Positions 11,899-22,595 of a stretch of DNA of 64,000 nucleotides are shown here, one piece after another. The stretch is from Gambelia wislizenii (Eukaryota; Chordata; Lepidosauria; Squamata; Crotaphytidae): positions 442,176,687 through 442,240,686 of the forward strand of contig JAUMIR010000001.1 of the NCBI GenBank assembly GCA_030847615.1, read 5' to 3'. The translations under genes and the position numbers were made by a program. Below the pieces are notes generated by a model. It did not search any database. It saw only the letters and a program-made list of their open reading frames with translations, and was not told the origin of the DNA. How positions within the stretch are numbered: position 1 is the stretch's first letter; every line of letters begins with the position of its first letter.

Positions 11899-12260
11899 AT
11901 CATAGAATCAGAGTTGGAAGAGACCACAAGGGCCATCTAATTCAACCCCCTGCCATGCAGGAATACACAATCAAATCATTCCCAACAGATGGCCACCCAG
12001 CCTCCATTCAACCTTCTCTTTTCCAGACTAAACATACCCAGCTCCCTAAGCTGCTCCCCATAGGGCATGGCTTCTAGACCTCCCAACATTTTGGTTGCCC
12101 TCCTCTGGACACATTCCAGCTTGTAAATATACTTCTTGAATTGTGGTGCCCAGAACTGGACACATTACTCCAGATGACGTCTGACCAAAGCAGAATACAG
12201 TGGCAACATTACTTCCCTTGATCTAGATACTATATTCCTATTAATGAAGCCTAGAAGGGA
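11899..12260 (-). mobile_element. CR1 3' end, reverse orientation, nested in the + CR1
   Basis: It begins ATCATAGAATCAGAGTTGG, the reverse complement of a CR1 3' tail. It runs back through the CR1 C-terminal coding region (ACATACCCAGCTCCCTAAG and GTGCCCAGAACTGGACACA on the + strand). RT coding of the host CR1 resumes after 12260. It is a 5'-truncated copy inserted tail-first. Confidence 0.88.
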
Positions 12261-12299
12261 TTTAGATTGCAAATAGGGAGTTAGACATGAACCACCTAG

Positions 12300-13010
12300 C
12301 TAGTTTAAACGAGTTCACTTCTGCAGGGCCAGATGAATTTCATCCTGAAGTACTGAAAGAACTTACTGATTTAGTCTCTGAACCACTTGCTATCATTTTT
12401 TAGAAATCTTGGAGAACAGGTGAGGTACCAAAGTACTGGAGAAGGCCAAAAAGTGTCCCTCTCTTCAAACGAAGGCCAAAGAAGAAAAAGAAGAAGAAGA
12501 TGGTGATCCAGGAAACTACAGACCAGTCAGCCTGACCTCAATACCAGCAAAAATATGGATTATACAGGAATCTGTCTGCAAGTATCTTGATATCAGTGCA
12601 GTGATCAATAGGAACCAGCATTGGTTTGTCAAGAACAAATCTTGTCAAACTAATATTATATCTTTTTTTGATCAGGTCACTAATTTAATAGTTGTGAAAA
12701 TGCTGTGGATATCATTTATCTGGATTTCAGAAAAGCATTTGATAAGGCCACCCATGATATTTTGATTAGCAAACTGATTAAATGTAGAATAGATAGGAAC
12801 ACTGTCAGATGGATCCATAACTTTTTGGAAAACTATGCTCAAAGAGTCATCATCAGTGGCTGCACTTCAAACTGGAATGAGCTCCCAAGTGAAGAACCAC
12901 AGGGTTCTGGCCTGGAGCCATTACTCTTCAACGTTTTTATCAGTGACTTAGATGACAGGTGGAGATAATCTTTGTCAAGTTTGCAGATGACACAAAACTC
13001 AGGTGTGTGT
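12300..13010 (+). pseudogene. CR1 ORF2 reverse transcriptase remnant
   Basis: Fragments include SAGPDEFHPEVLKELTDL (about 12320) and SWRTGEVPKYWRR. Then DIIYLDFRKAFDKATHDIL (from 12705) and EEPQGSGLEPLLFNVFISDL lie within an 87-codon frame, and KFADDTKL follows after a frameshift (about 12978). The catalytic FADD is still readable but several frame changes and stops make it inactive. It is much more diverged than the CR1 at the start of the window. Confidence 0.85.
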
Positions 13011-13248
13011 GTGGCTAACACATTGGAGGATAGGAACAGAATTCAAAGGGATCTAGATAAACTAGTAAATTGGCAGAAATAATTAAAATGGAATTCAATA
13101 GAGACAACTGCAAAATTCTGCATTTAGGCCACAAAAAACAAACGCACAGGAATAGAATGGGGGATACATGGCTCAGCAGGACTACATGCTAAAAGGACAT
13201 TTGGATTATTGTTGATTTTAAATTGAACCAGCAGTGTGATGCTGCAGC

Positions 13249-14063
13249 TCTCTCCCCACATTGACCATATCTTACATTATAGAGCAGCTCTTGTCAGGAG
13301 TTGGTAACTGAACCCCAGTTTTAAAATGGCTAAACAACTGCAGAAATCATGCTGAGTCATGATCACTGACTCCATGAACTGCCAGTCATGCCTAATCATG
13401 CCACAGCTGTATGAGAAGGGTTACTAGAGTGCAAAGCCATATAGTAGGAAATCTGATGCAATGTGACCATGTGGTTGAATAAGCTAATGCTGTACTGATG
13501 TGTATATCAGTGAGCCAGAACAGAGATCATTCTCTTCCTGTGATTCTGTGATGCCTGGCGTAGCACTTTGATTGTAGATATTGCACCTCCTGTGTTCTGG
13601 ATGCCAAACACTCTGTGTGTGAGTATTCTTGGGAAAGGGTTGCTACCAAGTCTGCTGAGACAGTTTTTGGTTTCTGCTGGGGATTGAATGTCCTATCATC
13701 CCCTGACAGCTCTACCTGGATTTCCGGTTATATAGATTCTCGATGTGCTCAGTTTCTCCTGCCATCTACCCCAACATTTTGATGGGGAAGAAGTACCCAC
13801 AAAGTGGGCACCTGTGTGATACAAAATGCAGTTTTATCATGTGATGACTTGGCTGGCTAAATGGCACTGTATCTAATGTGGTTTATATCCATAATTCATA
13901 TTCTCCCCTCCCCACAAAAAAGTTGATGTACACTTGGGCATAACTCCGATCTGAAGGCTGAAGCTTTCTGTTTTCTGCCAATAGTATCCACATACTGGCC
14001 TGTCCTTTACTGTTCTAATATTGATGATAAGGTTGTAGTAGAATGTAAATGTTACTTGAGTGA
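13249..14063. other. Unassigned sequence after the CR1 break
   Basis: No gene or named repeat recognised. The segment 13250-13790 is somewhat richer in G+C and could be an old repeat, but no termini or coding blocks can be shown. Confidence 0.3.
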
Positions 14064-14306
14064 TGTTGTTGTTATTGTTGCTGTGTGCATTCAAGTCGTT
14101 TCTGACTTATGGCACCCTAAGGCAAACCTATCAGGAGTTTTCTTGGCAGAATTTGCTCAGAGGGGTTTTGTCCTTGCCTTCCTCTGAGGCTAAGAGAGTG
14201 TGACTTGCCCAAGGTCACCCACTGAATTTCCATGCTGAGTATAGATTTGGACCCTGGTCTCCAGAGTCAAAGTCAAATGCCCAAACCACTACACCACACT
14301 TGCTCA
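14064..14306 (-). mobile_element. Sauria-type SINE (tRNA head, BovB-like tail)
   Basis: Read on the minus strand, the tRNA-like head lies at the right (B-box-like motif near GGTCCAAATC, about 14245). The BovB-related body contains CTCAGAGGAAGGCAAGG, CTGCCAAGAAAAC and CATAAGTCAGAAACGACTTG, and it ends in CA-rich tail repeats at 14064-14080. The tail similarity implies mobilisation by an RTE/BovB LINE (family knowledge). Confidence 0.9.
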
Positions 14307-14381
14307 TTAATTTAGTGAAGTGCACACACGTGTATATATGTACATACACACATATATATCCACCAACAGAGCTTGGAAATA

Positions 14382-14600
14382 CAGTTGTCCTTTCATATTT
14401 GCTGGTGTTTGGTTCCAGGACCCCCCGTGGATATCACAATCCTCAAGTCCCATTCTATGCAATGGCATAGCAAAATGGTGTCCCTTATATAAAGATGACA
14501 AAATCAAAGTTTGCTTTTTGGATTATTATTTTTTTAAGAATATTTTGCTGTGAATACCTAACTCCATGGATACCGAATCCATGGATATAAAGGGATAACT
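14382..14600 (+). mobile_element. Tigger/pogo-like MITE, copy 2
   Basis: Starts CAGTTGTCCTTTCATATTTG after a TA and ends GGGATAACT before an A/T. The interior is nearly the same as 30227-30456, including GGTTTGGTTCCAGGACCCCC and CTTATATAAAGATGACAAAA. It is non-coding. Confidence 0.87.
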
Positions 14601-14616
14601 ATGTTACCTTTTGGGA

Positions 14617-14832
14617 CTAGCAATAGTGATAGCAATAGCACTTCTATTTCTATACTGCTTATCAGTGCCAAAGCACTCCCTAAGCAGTTTACAGTGTGTT
14701 AGCTAATTGCCCCCAACAAGTTGGGTACTCATTTTACCAATTTACGGAAAGATGGAAGGCTGAGTCAACTTGGAGCCCTGTAGGATCAAACTTAAGACGT
14801 TTGTGGCTCCAGTACTGGCACTTAACCACTAC
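14617..14832 (-). mobile_element. tRNA-derived SINE, reverse copy
   Basis: On the + strand it shows the complement of the copy at 1780: CAAGTTGGGTACTCATTTTA, GATGGAAGGCTGAGTCAAC, then the tRNA-like head CAGTACTGGCACTTAACCAC. A GCAATA-type simple tail is at 14617-14640. Confidence 0.85.
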
Positions 14833-14930
14833 AGTTCCCATAATCCCCCCGTCAGCAAAGACCACTGGCCATATTGTTTTGGAAATTCTTGGAGTTGTGC
14901 TTTCCAAAAGTAACCTTTCTGAATCTCTGG
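14833..14930. mobile_element. hAT-like palindromic MITE relic
   Basis: Opposed half-motifs CAGTTCCCATAATCCCC and AATTCTTGGAGTTGTGCTTTCC form the usual imperfect palindrome of a dispersed squamate family (ACAACTCCCAGAATCC and complement). Termini are eroded. Confidence 0.4.
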
Positions 14931-16592
14931 CATATGCATAGAACAGATGGTTATATAGAGATTAAACTCAACAATAGCAAGTATGACCCTGCATTCTCTC
15001 TGTGTTTCAGGAAGCCAATCAACTAGGTCATACACAGCAAGAGAAATCCTTATTTGGTTCACGTTAGTCCTCAGTAAGACCTAGGCACAAATACTAAACA
15101 TACGTACTACTCACAAGCAAGGCAAGCTGAATGCAGTCCCGCTGTATGGAAGATATTAAAGCAATGCAAATACTTTGAGATCTCTGTGGAGACTATATTA
15201 GGATGTGTCGTCCTTGCAGAACCTGATTGCTCAGTCCTGGCGTGTACTTTGATTTGAGTATTTTATTATACTTATACAGAAATGAATTATTCAGTAGGAA
15301 GCAATAAGCTCAGAGAAGTTCTCCTCTCTTATAGCAATAAATACAATGCCCTGGCATTCCCAGTTAAGGGTTCAATCTCCACTGATTTGAATATTCACTT
15401 AAGAGCGTTGTGATTTCAAAATTCTACCTTCTGTTAAGAAGAAAAAAATATAAATGCAGCTAATACAAAAAGCATGTGTGATGTTAACATTATAGATAAG
15501 CTAAATATAGTTCAAGTTCAGAAGTAGAATTAATACCACTTGCCCCAAAGTCTGCTGCTAGTAACATTTCATGATGAACTTAGTTTTCAATGTAGACCCA
15601 AACTGATAATTAGGAGGGGTTTAATCCACAAACCAGTTGACTTGCTGTATTTGGATGTGAAAGTAGACTGCTAGCACAGTCCTGTGCATGTCTACTCAAA
15701 AGTAAGTCTCATGGGAGTTAAAGGGGTTTTTCTCTGATGTAAGCATGTATAGGATTACAGCCTTAATCCCATAGTCATCAGCATGAAGAAAATGAGTTAA
15801 ATCCAAGAACCTCAGTCTAACAGGACTGTGGATCAGGCTGTAGATTAATCTATAAAGGTCAAGATCTATAATCTATAAAAATCAAGTAGTATAAAGTGAT
15901 GTGTAGACAGAGAAGTCTGTGGAGTCAAGACAGCAGAACTGGCATGCTATCAAGGACAATGTCCTAACCAGTAAAACCAGTAAAACTTTATTTGCAAAAA
16001 GATTTTATAATATAAAACCGTAGACAAAAGGTGGGAATACAGATTTCTAAGCATAACAAAGCAAGAATAGAGTTCAATGCAAATATACCAGCCAGATTGA
16101 GTAATACAGGCTCAGTCATAGATTTCAAGCAGGGAAAGCTGTGTTTCTGCTCTCTAGCTGAGCCCTTGTATAGAATACTCTTCCACAGAAGTGTACACTC
16201 ACAAACTTCAAACATCAAATGCTTCTCGCCTTTTGACTGCCCTAACAATTACAAATTGTTAATCATATGATTAAAATGTTCCCTGTTCCCTATAAGATGG
16301 GATTTAAAGATTAATAGGCCTGATATTTCTCTGAATCCCAGTTGACATGGTTGAACCCAAGATGTCTGTGCCCTGTCGGATGGTGTCTTTTGCCTGGCCT
16401 ACCTAGTGAACATACTGATACAAGAACCATCTTTGCATTTAAAACTATTGCCTAGGCTTTGCTCCACTCATGTTATGCTCAGGAGGGCAGTCTGCCAAAC
16501 TTTTATTATGCATCCAGTATACTTTGCTATACAGCATTTAATTGTGGCATTGTCTCTGAGCCTCCTTCCTCATCATTTCCTCAGATACACCC
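14931..16592. other. Unique AT-rich DNA
   Basis: No gene recognised. A weak relic at 15670-15770 has the paired motifs CATGTCTACTCAAAAGTAAG and AAGCATGTATAGGATTACAG, which recur loosely at 35640-35700 and 56340-56405. Confidence 0.4.
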
Positions 16593-16812
16593 AGCAATAG
16601 CAATAGCACTTCTATTTATATATTGCTTATCAGTGCCAAAGCACCCCCAAGCAGTTTACAACATGTTAGCTAATTGCCCCTAACAAGCTGGGTACACATT
16701 TTACTGACCTACAGAAGGATGGAAGGCTGAGTCAACCTTGGAGCTCTGTAGGATCAAACTTACAATGTTGTGGCTGCAGTACCAGCATTTAACCACTGCG
16801 CCACCAGGGCAA
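16593..16812 (-). mobile_element. tRNA-derived SINE, reverse copy
   Basis: Near match to 14617-14832, with an AGCAATAGCAATAGC simple tail at the left, the central complement of GGTAAAATGTGTACC, and head complement TTAACCACTGCGCCACCAGG at the right. The head keeps a readable A box (TGGCGCAGTGG on the minus strand). Confidence 0.88.
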
Positions 16813-18142
16813 TAGGCTTCCCAGCTGGCCATCTCACTAAGCATTAGTTCAGCAATACCTACCGAGTGCATGACTTAGATCCAAGTTATCTGGCAGACCA
16901 GATCTCCCCGTGTGACTTGACTGGGCATTGAGAGCCTTAGGAGAGGCCCTTCTCTCAGTCCCACCACCTTCCCAGGTAGAGTCAATTGAGGTGTGTGATA
17001 GGGCTTTCTTCGTGGCTGCCCCAGGCCTGAATTACCCCGTCTTGCTTTCTTTACATCAGCAGGCACAGTTTTAATTCTGATAGGCTTTTAAAGCAGAAGA
17101 TTTTTAAAGAACAGGTATTTAAGAAGAATTGCATTGTTTTAACTTAAACTGTTTTTAATTGCTTTTTTATCTTTTTAAGTGTATGCTTAAATTCTTTTAA
17201 TGTTGTGAATATTTCATTCCGTTTTAATGTTCACGTTTTGTATGCTTTTTAGCAGTCTTGTTTTAAATTGTAAGACTCCTTGAGTCCCAGTTTTGGGAAA
17301 ATGGTGGTGCTGGTGGTGGTGATATGAGTGTAAATGATCCAGTCCCTGGGATCTTCATCTGGGAAAAAAAACCAGGTAGCAGGTAAAAGGAAAAATGACA
17401 ATTCATACCAAATAGAGAAGTGATAGTGTTTTTGTGTGTTGCTTGGTTTTCATTCTTTTGTTACAGTATTAAACTGATATTAAATTTTATCATTAATGCA
17501 GTGCATGGTCTCTCTTGAAATCCCCTTAATTACAGATTGACTCCAAGGATTAGGCAGCATGGATTTTAATTTTAACTGAAACAAAAAAGAAAAAGAAAGC
17601 TCCTTAAAAATTATTCTTGTAGATCAGTTGTTGAGTCACAAAACAATTCAAACATCTTTTGACATGTGAGCCTGTCAAATGCAAAACATTAAAACAAAGT
17701 TAAGTGAACCTTTAAACCTAAATTGTGTCATCCTGCCTTCCAAATGTTTTATTAGCTCTGACCTTGCAAAGGAATGTCTCCTTCTCTCAAAGTTTTGTTT
17801 TTTCAGTTTTTCTTCTGAAAAATAGATTCACACTCTTGCTGAGTTTTGTTTATGTTCAAAGGAAAATGACATCAGCTTTCATGTTTCCTCCTTTTTAGGT
17901 ACTTAAGAAAACTTGTGTGGCAGAGTTGATGTTGTAGTAGTAGCTGAAGCCGTTGAGGTCACACCATTCTGGTTTCCTATCCACATGACTTTAAAATATT
18001 GTAATGCTAACTTCATTCCAGTTGCAGTTTAGCAGATGTGACTCCAGGAAAAAAAAGTTTTCACAAAATGGAATTTCATCTTCTTGGAATTACTTCTCTG
18101 GAAATGTGGTGTATGTGTGTTTTTAAAATGTAGATCAGTGGG
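16813..18142. other. Unique AT-rich DNA
   Basis: No recognised gene or repeat. It includes T-rich and A-rich tracts (17090-17280) and no usable open frame. Confidence 0.4.
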
Positions 18143-18545
18143 TCTTCTCTCTCTCTCTCTCTGGCTTTTCTTCGCAAACGAAGATTCAGGAAGGACTCAT
18201 CCCGCGCCTTCTGCAAGCGCGCTGATGACTAAAAAGGCCAATCCGAGATAAACAAGTCCGGTTGCAAAAAGCGCAGCAGAAGGTCTCCTTGGGTGATGTT
18301 TTTGGGTTGTGATTCTTTCTGCGTTGTCGTTTCTCTTCAAGACTTGTTCGTCGTGAGTTCTCAAATAAGGCTGCAGCATTGTGGATATTGCGTCTCCATG
18401 CCTCCCGATGTGAGGCCAGGGCGGACCACTGTTGGTGATCAATTTGGCCAAGCCTGAGATGTTGTTTCAGGGAGTCTTTGTATCGCTTTTTTGGAGCGCC
18501 CTTCTTACGCTGACCCGTGGCGAGTTCACCGTAGAGTAGTATTCT
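18143..18545 (-). mobile_element. (GA)n-tailed APE LINE, 3' fragment, copy 1
   Basis: On the minus strand it encodes the C-terminal end of an I/Ingi-Vingi-type polymerase (KKRYKDSLKQHL-like block, a Trp/Arg-rich AWRR segment, then a CxxC...HQRAC end, about 18197-18510). It finishes in a (GA)n tract (CT run at 18143-18162 on the + strand) rather than poly(A). Homologous to 46364-47715, 50850-51475 and 59734-60571. It is 5'-truncated. The clade name is uncertain. Confidence 0.85.
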
Positions 18546-18891
18546 AAGAAGTGCATAAAAATGATTTTATTTCTTATGAAAATTAGCTTGGCTTCTTAAA
18601 TTATACATCCATTTTAAGCAACTATTTATTTTGTGCCATCTCATTTGTAACTATCATTGTTACAGTCTCACATTGTTTAGATTGACTGACAAGTACAATC
18701 CTATATAATGATATTTAGTATATATATTCACAGATTTAATATACACTTGTTACATAGTTTGTGTTTGTAATTTTTAAAATAAATCCTATGAATGTTGGAA
18801 TCAATGTGGGGGTGCAGAACAGAAAGAGAATGAGAAAGTATTCCGTTACTGAAGGGCTATTATTCCCACAATTCCAGAAATCCACACGTCT
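18546..18891. other. Unique AT-rich DNA between two LINE fragments
   Basis: No gene or repeat recognised. Confidence 0.4.
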
Positions 18892-20139
18892 ATAATAATA
18901 ATAATAATAATAATAATAATTTTTTTATTTTTAACCCGCCCCTCTGCTCAGCAACCGGGGCGGCGTACAACAAGATTAAAACATCAAGTTAAAACAATCC
19001 CTCCCCATCCTAACCCTCCCACCCCTTAAAACTAAATTAAACTAATGAAGAGTTAAAACAAGAATAAAATATAATAAATAAATAAATAACGGCAACGATG
19101 GCAAGGGGGTGGGTAGCAATCAGTCCACTGGAACCGGGAAGTTATTCCGGGAAGGCCTGCCAGAAGAGATCCGTCTTTAGTACTTTCTTGAAGCTGTCAA
19201 GAGTAGTGATAAGACGGATCTCATCCGGCAGGCCATTCCAAAGTCTGGGAGCTGTAGAAGAGAAGGCCCTCTGGGAGGTCTGCGACAGCCTAGTTTTCAT
19301 AGGTTGCAGCAGGTTCCTCCCAGAGGACCGAAGTGCGTGGGGGGGATCATATGGGATGAGGCGGTCCCGGAGATAAGATGGACCCAAGCCATGTAGGGCT
19401 TTAAAGGTTAAAACCAACACCTTGTACTGCGCCCGGAAACTAATCAGCAGCCAATGGAGAGATTTAAGCACAGGTGTTATATGCTCTCTCCTAGATATAC
19501 CCGTAATTAACCTGGCTGCCATATTTTGTACCAGTTGAAGTTTCCGGGTTAGGCACAAGGGTAGCCCCATGTAGAGTGCATTACAGTAATCCAAACGTGA
19601 GGTTACCAAAGCATGTACCACAGTTTCCAGATCCCTTGTATCCAGGTAAGGGCGCAGTTGGCGTATCAGCCGAAGCTGATAACAGGCACTTCTGGCCGTC
19701 GCATTCACCTGACTAGTCATATGAAGCGATGAATCCAGGAGTACCCCCAGACTGCGAACACAGTCCTTAGAGGAGAATGTGAGTCCATCCAGGACTGGAA
19801 GTTGTATTCCCAGACCGGGTTTTGGGCCTGTGACTGTCAGTACCTCCATTTTGTCTGGATTTAGTCTCAATCTGTTTTTCCTCATCCAATCCATTACCGC
19901 TCTAAGACAGTCATTGAGAGGCGAGACACCATCTGAAGTCTGAGCCGACGACCTGGTCATGGAGAAATATATCTGAGTGTCATCGGCGTACTGATGACAC
20001 CGAGCTCCATGTCTCCGGATGATCTCTCCCAGCGGCTTCATATAAATGTTAAATAGCATCGGGGACAGAATGGCACCCTGAGGGACGCCACAGTTGAGCT
20101 CAGTTCTGGAGGAGCAGCTGTCCCCGAGCCTCACCCTCT
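18892..20139 (-). mobile_element. L2-clade LINE, 3' portion, copy 1
   Basis: Its 3' end lies at the left: an (ATT)n-type tail (18892-18920) followed by the L2-like 3' UTR (AACCCGCCCCTCTGCTC, ACCGGGGCGGCG on the + strand). Coding sequence then extends to 20134 and is cut off there. It is closely similar to 43299-45150. The intact frame and high identity indicate a young insertion. Confidence 0.92.
19142..20134 (-). CDS. L2 ORF2 reverse transcriptase, C-terminal half (5' truncated)
   Basis: 330 uninterrupted codons. Motifs in order: LNCGVPQGAILSPMLFNIYM (residues 13-32), the catalytic YADDTQIYFS (YADD at 49-52), WMRKNRLRLNPDKMEVL, RSLGVLLD, TSRLDYCNALYMGLP, QNMAARLITG, HWLLISFRAQYK, and the C-terminal APRLWNGLPDEIR block ending KTDLFWQAFPE. 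These are typical of the L2 clade. The 5' truncation removes the endonuclease and the first RT blocks, and the frame begins only eight residues before the first motif. The first Met is internal. It cannot retrotranspose alone. Confidence 0.9.
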   Translation of the reverse strand: MRLGDSCSSRTELNCGVPQGAILSPMLFNIYMKPLGEIIRRHGARCHQYADDTQIYFSMTRSSAQTSDGVSPLNDCLRAVMDWMRKNRLRLNPDKMEVLTVTGPKPGLGIQLPVLDGLTFSSKDCVRSLGVLLDSSLHMTSQVNATARSACYQLRLIRQLRPYLDTRDLETVVHALVTSRLDYCNALYMGLPLCLTRKLQLVQNMAARLITGISRREHITPVLKSLHWLLISFRAQYKVLVLTFKALHGLGPSYLRDRLIPYDPPHALRSSGRNLLQPMKTRLSQTSQRAFSSTAPRLWNGLPDEIRLITTLDSFKKVLKTDLFWQAFPE

Positions 20140-20261
20140 AGAAATCAGTTATTTCACAAATGCAGTAAAATTACTGAAGAACAAAAAGTTTCAACATTTT
20201 GTAAAGTGCTTTGAATTCATGTTTTTTTTTTTACTGAAAAGCAAAGTTTAAACATTGAACA

Positions 20262-20580
20262 GCATGACTCCCGTATCAACAGGGATATGTTCTCAGATTT
20301 ACCATGGATACTGGAACCTGCAGATAATAGCGAACCCTATTAAAATGAATGACTTCCAGCCCAGGCATACTATAGAGAGAATAGGAGAACCTAGAAGATG
20401 CCTGGAGAGAACACCTCTCTAGGCATCTTCTAGATCCTCCTATGTGACTCTGCTCAGCTTCTAGCAGGAACATATCATAGAGTCATGGTGGAGGACCAGT
20501 AAGATGCTAGAGATTAAAAAAAATTCCAGATGCAGGTAAGTGTGATGCAGGTCCCACAGATAAGGGGTGTGTGTGTCTGT
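20262..20580. mobile_element. Tigger-like relic, copy 1 (GTATC/GGATAC family)
   Basis: The left part carries CCCGTATCAACAGGGATATG and TACCATGGATACTGGAACC, reminiscent of pogo/Tigger ends. The right part (20380-20560) matches 57905-58085, sharing TCTCTAGGCATCTTCTA, GATCCTCC/AGTCCTCC and GATGCTAGAG-type blocks. An internal inverted pair (TAGAAGATGCCT and AGGCATCTTCTA) flanks 20392-20433. It is non-coding. Confidence 0.55.
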
Positions 20581-20605
20581 CTGTACACAGATCCAAAAAA
20601 AAAAA

Positions 20606-20830
20606 AAGCCATTGTGGTATAAGTGGTTTGAGTGTTAGACTAGAACTCTGGGTAACTAGTGTTCAAATCCCCACTCAGCCATGGAAACCCACCTTAGGCA
20701 AGTCACACACTCTCACCTTAGAGGAAAGCAGTGGCAAACTTCCTCTGAAGAAATCTGGCCAAGAAAACCCTATGGTACTATAGGAGGAAACATGAAGGCA
20801 CACAAAAATTACACAGATACAAGCAAATAT
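20606..20830 (+). mobile_element. Sauria-type SINE
   Basis: The tRNA-like head has TGGTATAAGTGG (A box) and GTGTTCAAATCCCC (B box, about 20658). It is followed by the BovB-like body: AGTCACACACTCTCA, GAGGAAAGCAGTGGCAAAC and CCAAGAAAACCCTATGG. The end is shortened compared with the consensus-like copy at 14064. Confidence 0.9.
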
Positions 20831-21527
20831 GCTGTGGTCAGAATCTATTTTTTGCTCCTATGCAGGCCATATTGGTATGTCACCAGTGACCTGGAAATAT
20901 GGCAATACATCTGGTATTTGTTTAAACTGGTTTGTGGACTTTCTATGACAGTTTGGGACAGGGCTGAAGAGGTTGTAAGGGTTACTGCACTTCCATGTGG
21001 TTTTGAGGTGAAAAATTACCCAACAACTTTAGAGGGCTAAGTGGCTTTAAGTCTCCTGTCCCTTGCAAGTTGGGGCATTGTGTGTCCCACAGCCCATACT
21101 TTCCCTATGCCCTGGATTACAGTAGACAAGCCTATTGTCCTCAGGACAAACAGGCATGTAAGGAAGCATTATTTGTTATATTTAATGTAGCTGCATGGGA
21201 GGTGGGGGGATCCAACCTGTCTTTCCCCTCTCCTACAGCCCTTATAAGTCAGAGTGTTGTAGTAGTGTCCAAGAAAGCAACCCAAAATGCCAGCAGGATA
21301 AACAAGGTCTGGGAAAGCAGCCAAGCCCCAGTGATAACAGTGTTAATTAGGGAGAACCAGATAAGGTTCGGAACAAGCAAGGTTCCATTTCTTGAAGAAG
21401 CAGCAATACAGGCAAGAAGGCACACAGAGAGGAGTCCAGAATGCAGTCCAAAGGTCAAGGCTTACAGAAGGCAGTGTAGTCAAGAAGTAGGTCCGTGGGT
21501 CGGCAGGACCCACTAGCTTGCTAAGGC
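20831..21527. other. Unassigned sequence with a 148-codon open frame
   Basis: A frame at 21070-21516 (+) is the longest non-transposon frame in this part. It shows no domain, no splice context and no repeated residues. I regard it as chance or as part of an unrecognised repeat. Confidence 0.3.
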
Positions 21528-21801
21528 AAAAATCCAACATGGTGGCAGTGGGCACTTGCCTTGTGAGCAAGCTCCTCCCTCACACTTGCCTGGCCAATTA
21601 GCTTTGTGCTTCCTCTCCTATGGGAAAGCGATTCATATCGAATCACTTGTCCCATCTAGCAAAAATGCACATTCCCCTCACTGTTTTTAACATTTTGGCC
21701 CCCCTCCTTCCCAATACAGCAAAATGATGTAGAATGCCATTAAGTCCAGTAGAATTCTTCTCACATTCCATGAGGAGTATTTTCACTGTTTAGACAACCC
21801 C
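21528..21801 (+). mobile_element. GGGG-TIR MITE family A, copy 2 (3' half)
   Basis: Begins AAATCCAACATGGTGGCAG and ends CTGTTTAGACAACCCC. It includes CTCCTATGGGAAAGCGATTC and TGAGGAGTATTTTCACTG. It lacks the left half and lies 795 bp from the more complete copy 3. Confidence 0.8.
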
Positions 21802-21904
21802 TTGGTCTACTTCCTCAAATGCATAGAGGAAGTAGACCAAGTCTGTCAAAGCTTATGCTACAACTTCTTTCTCTTGGTTAATTTCAAAGGTGTTACAAGA
21901 TTCC

Positions 21905-22035
21905 CCTTGCTTACTGGTAGTCTGAGGGTTAGGCTAGGACTTCAAGAGACCATGGTTTGAATTCCCTGATCAGTGAAGATAGCTCTATGATAGGGTCACC
22001 ATAAGTTGACTTGAAGGCACATAACAACAACAAAC
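21905..22035 (+). mobile_element. Sauria-type SINE, internally deleted
   Basis: The head has a GGTTTGAATTCC B box (about 21954). It is joined directly to the 3' tail CTATGATAGGGTCACCATAAG, TTGACTTGAAGGCACATAAC and CAACAACA, with the middle of the BovB-like body missing. Confidence 0.85.
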
Positions 22036-22595
22036 AGCCCCTGTGTGATACAGCTTCCCATTATCACACCCTGTACCAATGGAAATCTCTGCAGACAGTC
22101 TGAAGCGGGGTTTCTGGAATAATGTGGGAGGAAGTGGTTTATGGCTGCAGCCTTGACTCGGCTGGCATAGGGTTTTGCTTTCCAGCACTTGTGGCCTTTG
22201 CTGAAGTGATACCAGCTCATTGGCATCATTTGGGAGTCCTCTGGATGGTGGTAATGGGTAAAGTGTGTTGAAAGAGGCTGCAGGTTTGTGTATTTAGCCT
22301 CAGGCCTATCCCTCCACAAAGTTACACTGCTTTTCATTGCCAACATGTTCAGGATGAGTCCATAACTGGAGAGCTGGCCATACTCTCTTTGTGTGTTTTA
22401 AAATCGTTGAGTACTACAGCATGAGAGTTGATGTAGCAAGTGATTTCTGCTTCAGAGTAATGCACAATAACCGCAGGGTTGTATCCATGGCCATTTTAAA
22501 GAAGACAATAATATGCTTAAGGAAATTATAACACTGCATGTCAACAGCCTCCATGTTTTGGTGTTGGTTTGCCACCTATGAGACTACTTTATTCA
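22036..22595. other. Unassigned sequence
   Basis: No gene or repeat family I can support. The 116-codon frame on the minus strand (21996-22346) overlaps the SINE tail and has no domain. Confidence 0.3.

Larger units (their letters stand above)
8950..13248 (+). mobile_element. Old, nearly full-length CR1-family LINE, interrupted by two insertions
   Basis: Remnants occur in CR1 order: an ORF1 zinc-finger-like segment (about 9281-9470), an ORF1 esterase-like segment (about 9780-10130), the APE endonuclease (about 10440-10960), a linker (11574-11890), and RT blocks (12300-13010). It is broken by a Tigger-like MITE (11337-11564) and a reverse CR1 3' end (11899-12260). Homology stops near 13248 inside the region equivalent to base 530 of the first CR1, so the 3' end is lost. 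The 5' limit is uncertain; the richer sequence from about 8900 may be its 5' UTR. Confidence 0.85.

Noticed and set aside
18901..18920. (ATA)n run as an independent microsatellite
   Set aside because: It is the 3' tail of the L2 element and recurs at the same place in the second L2 copy (43299-43317).
21070..21516. 148-codon + strand open frame
   Set aside because: No domain, no splice context and unremarkable composition. Not treated as a gene.
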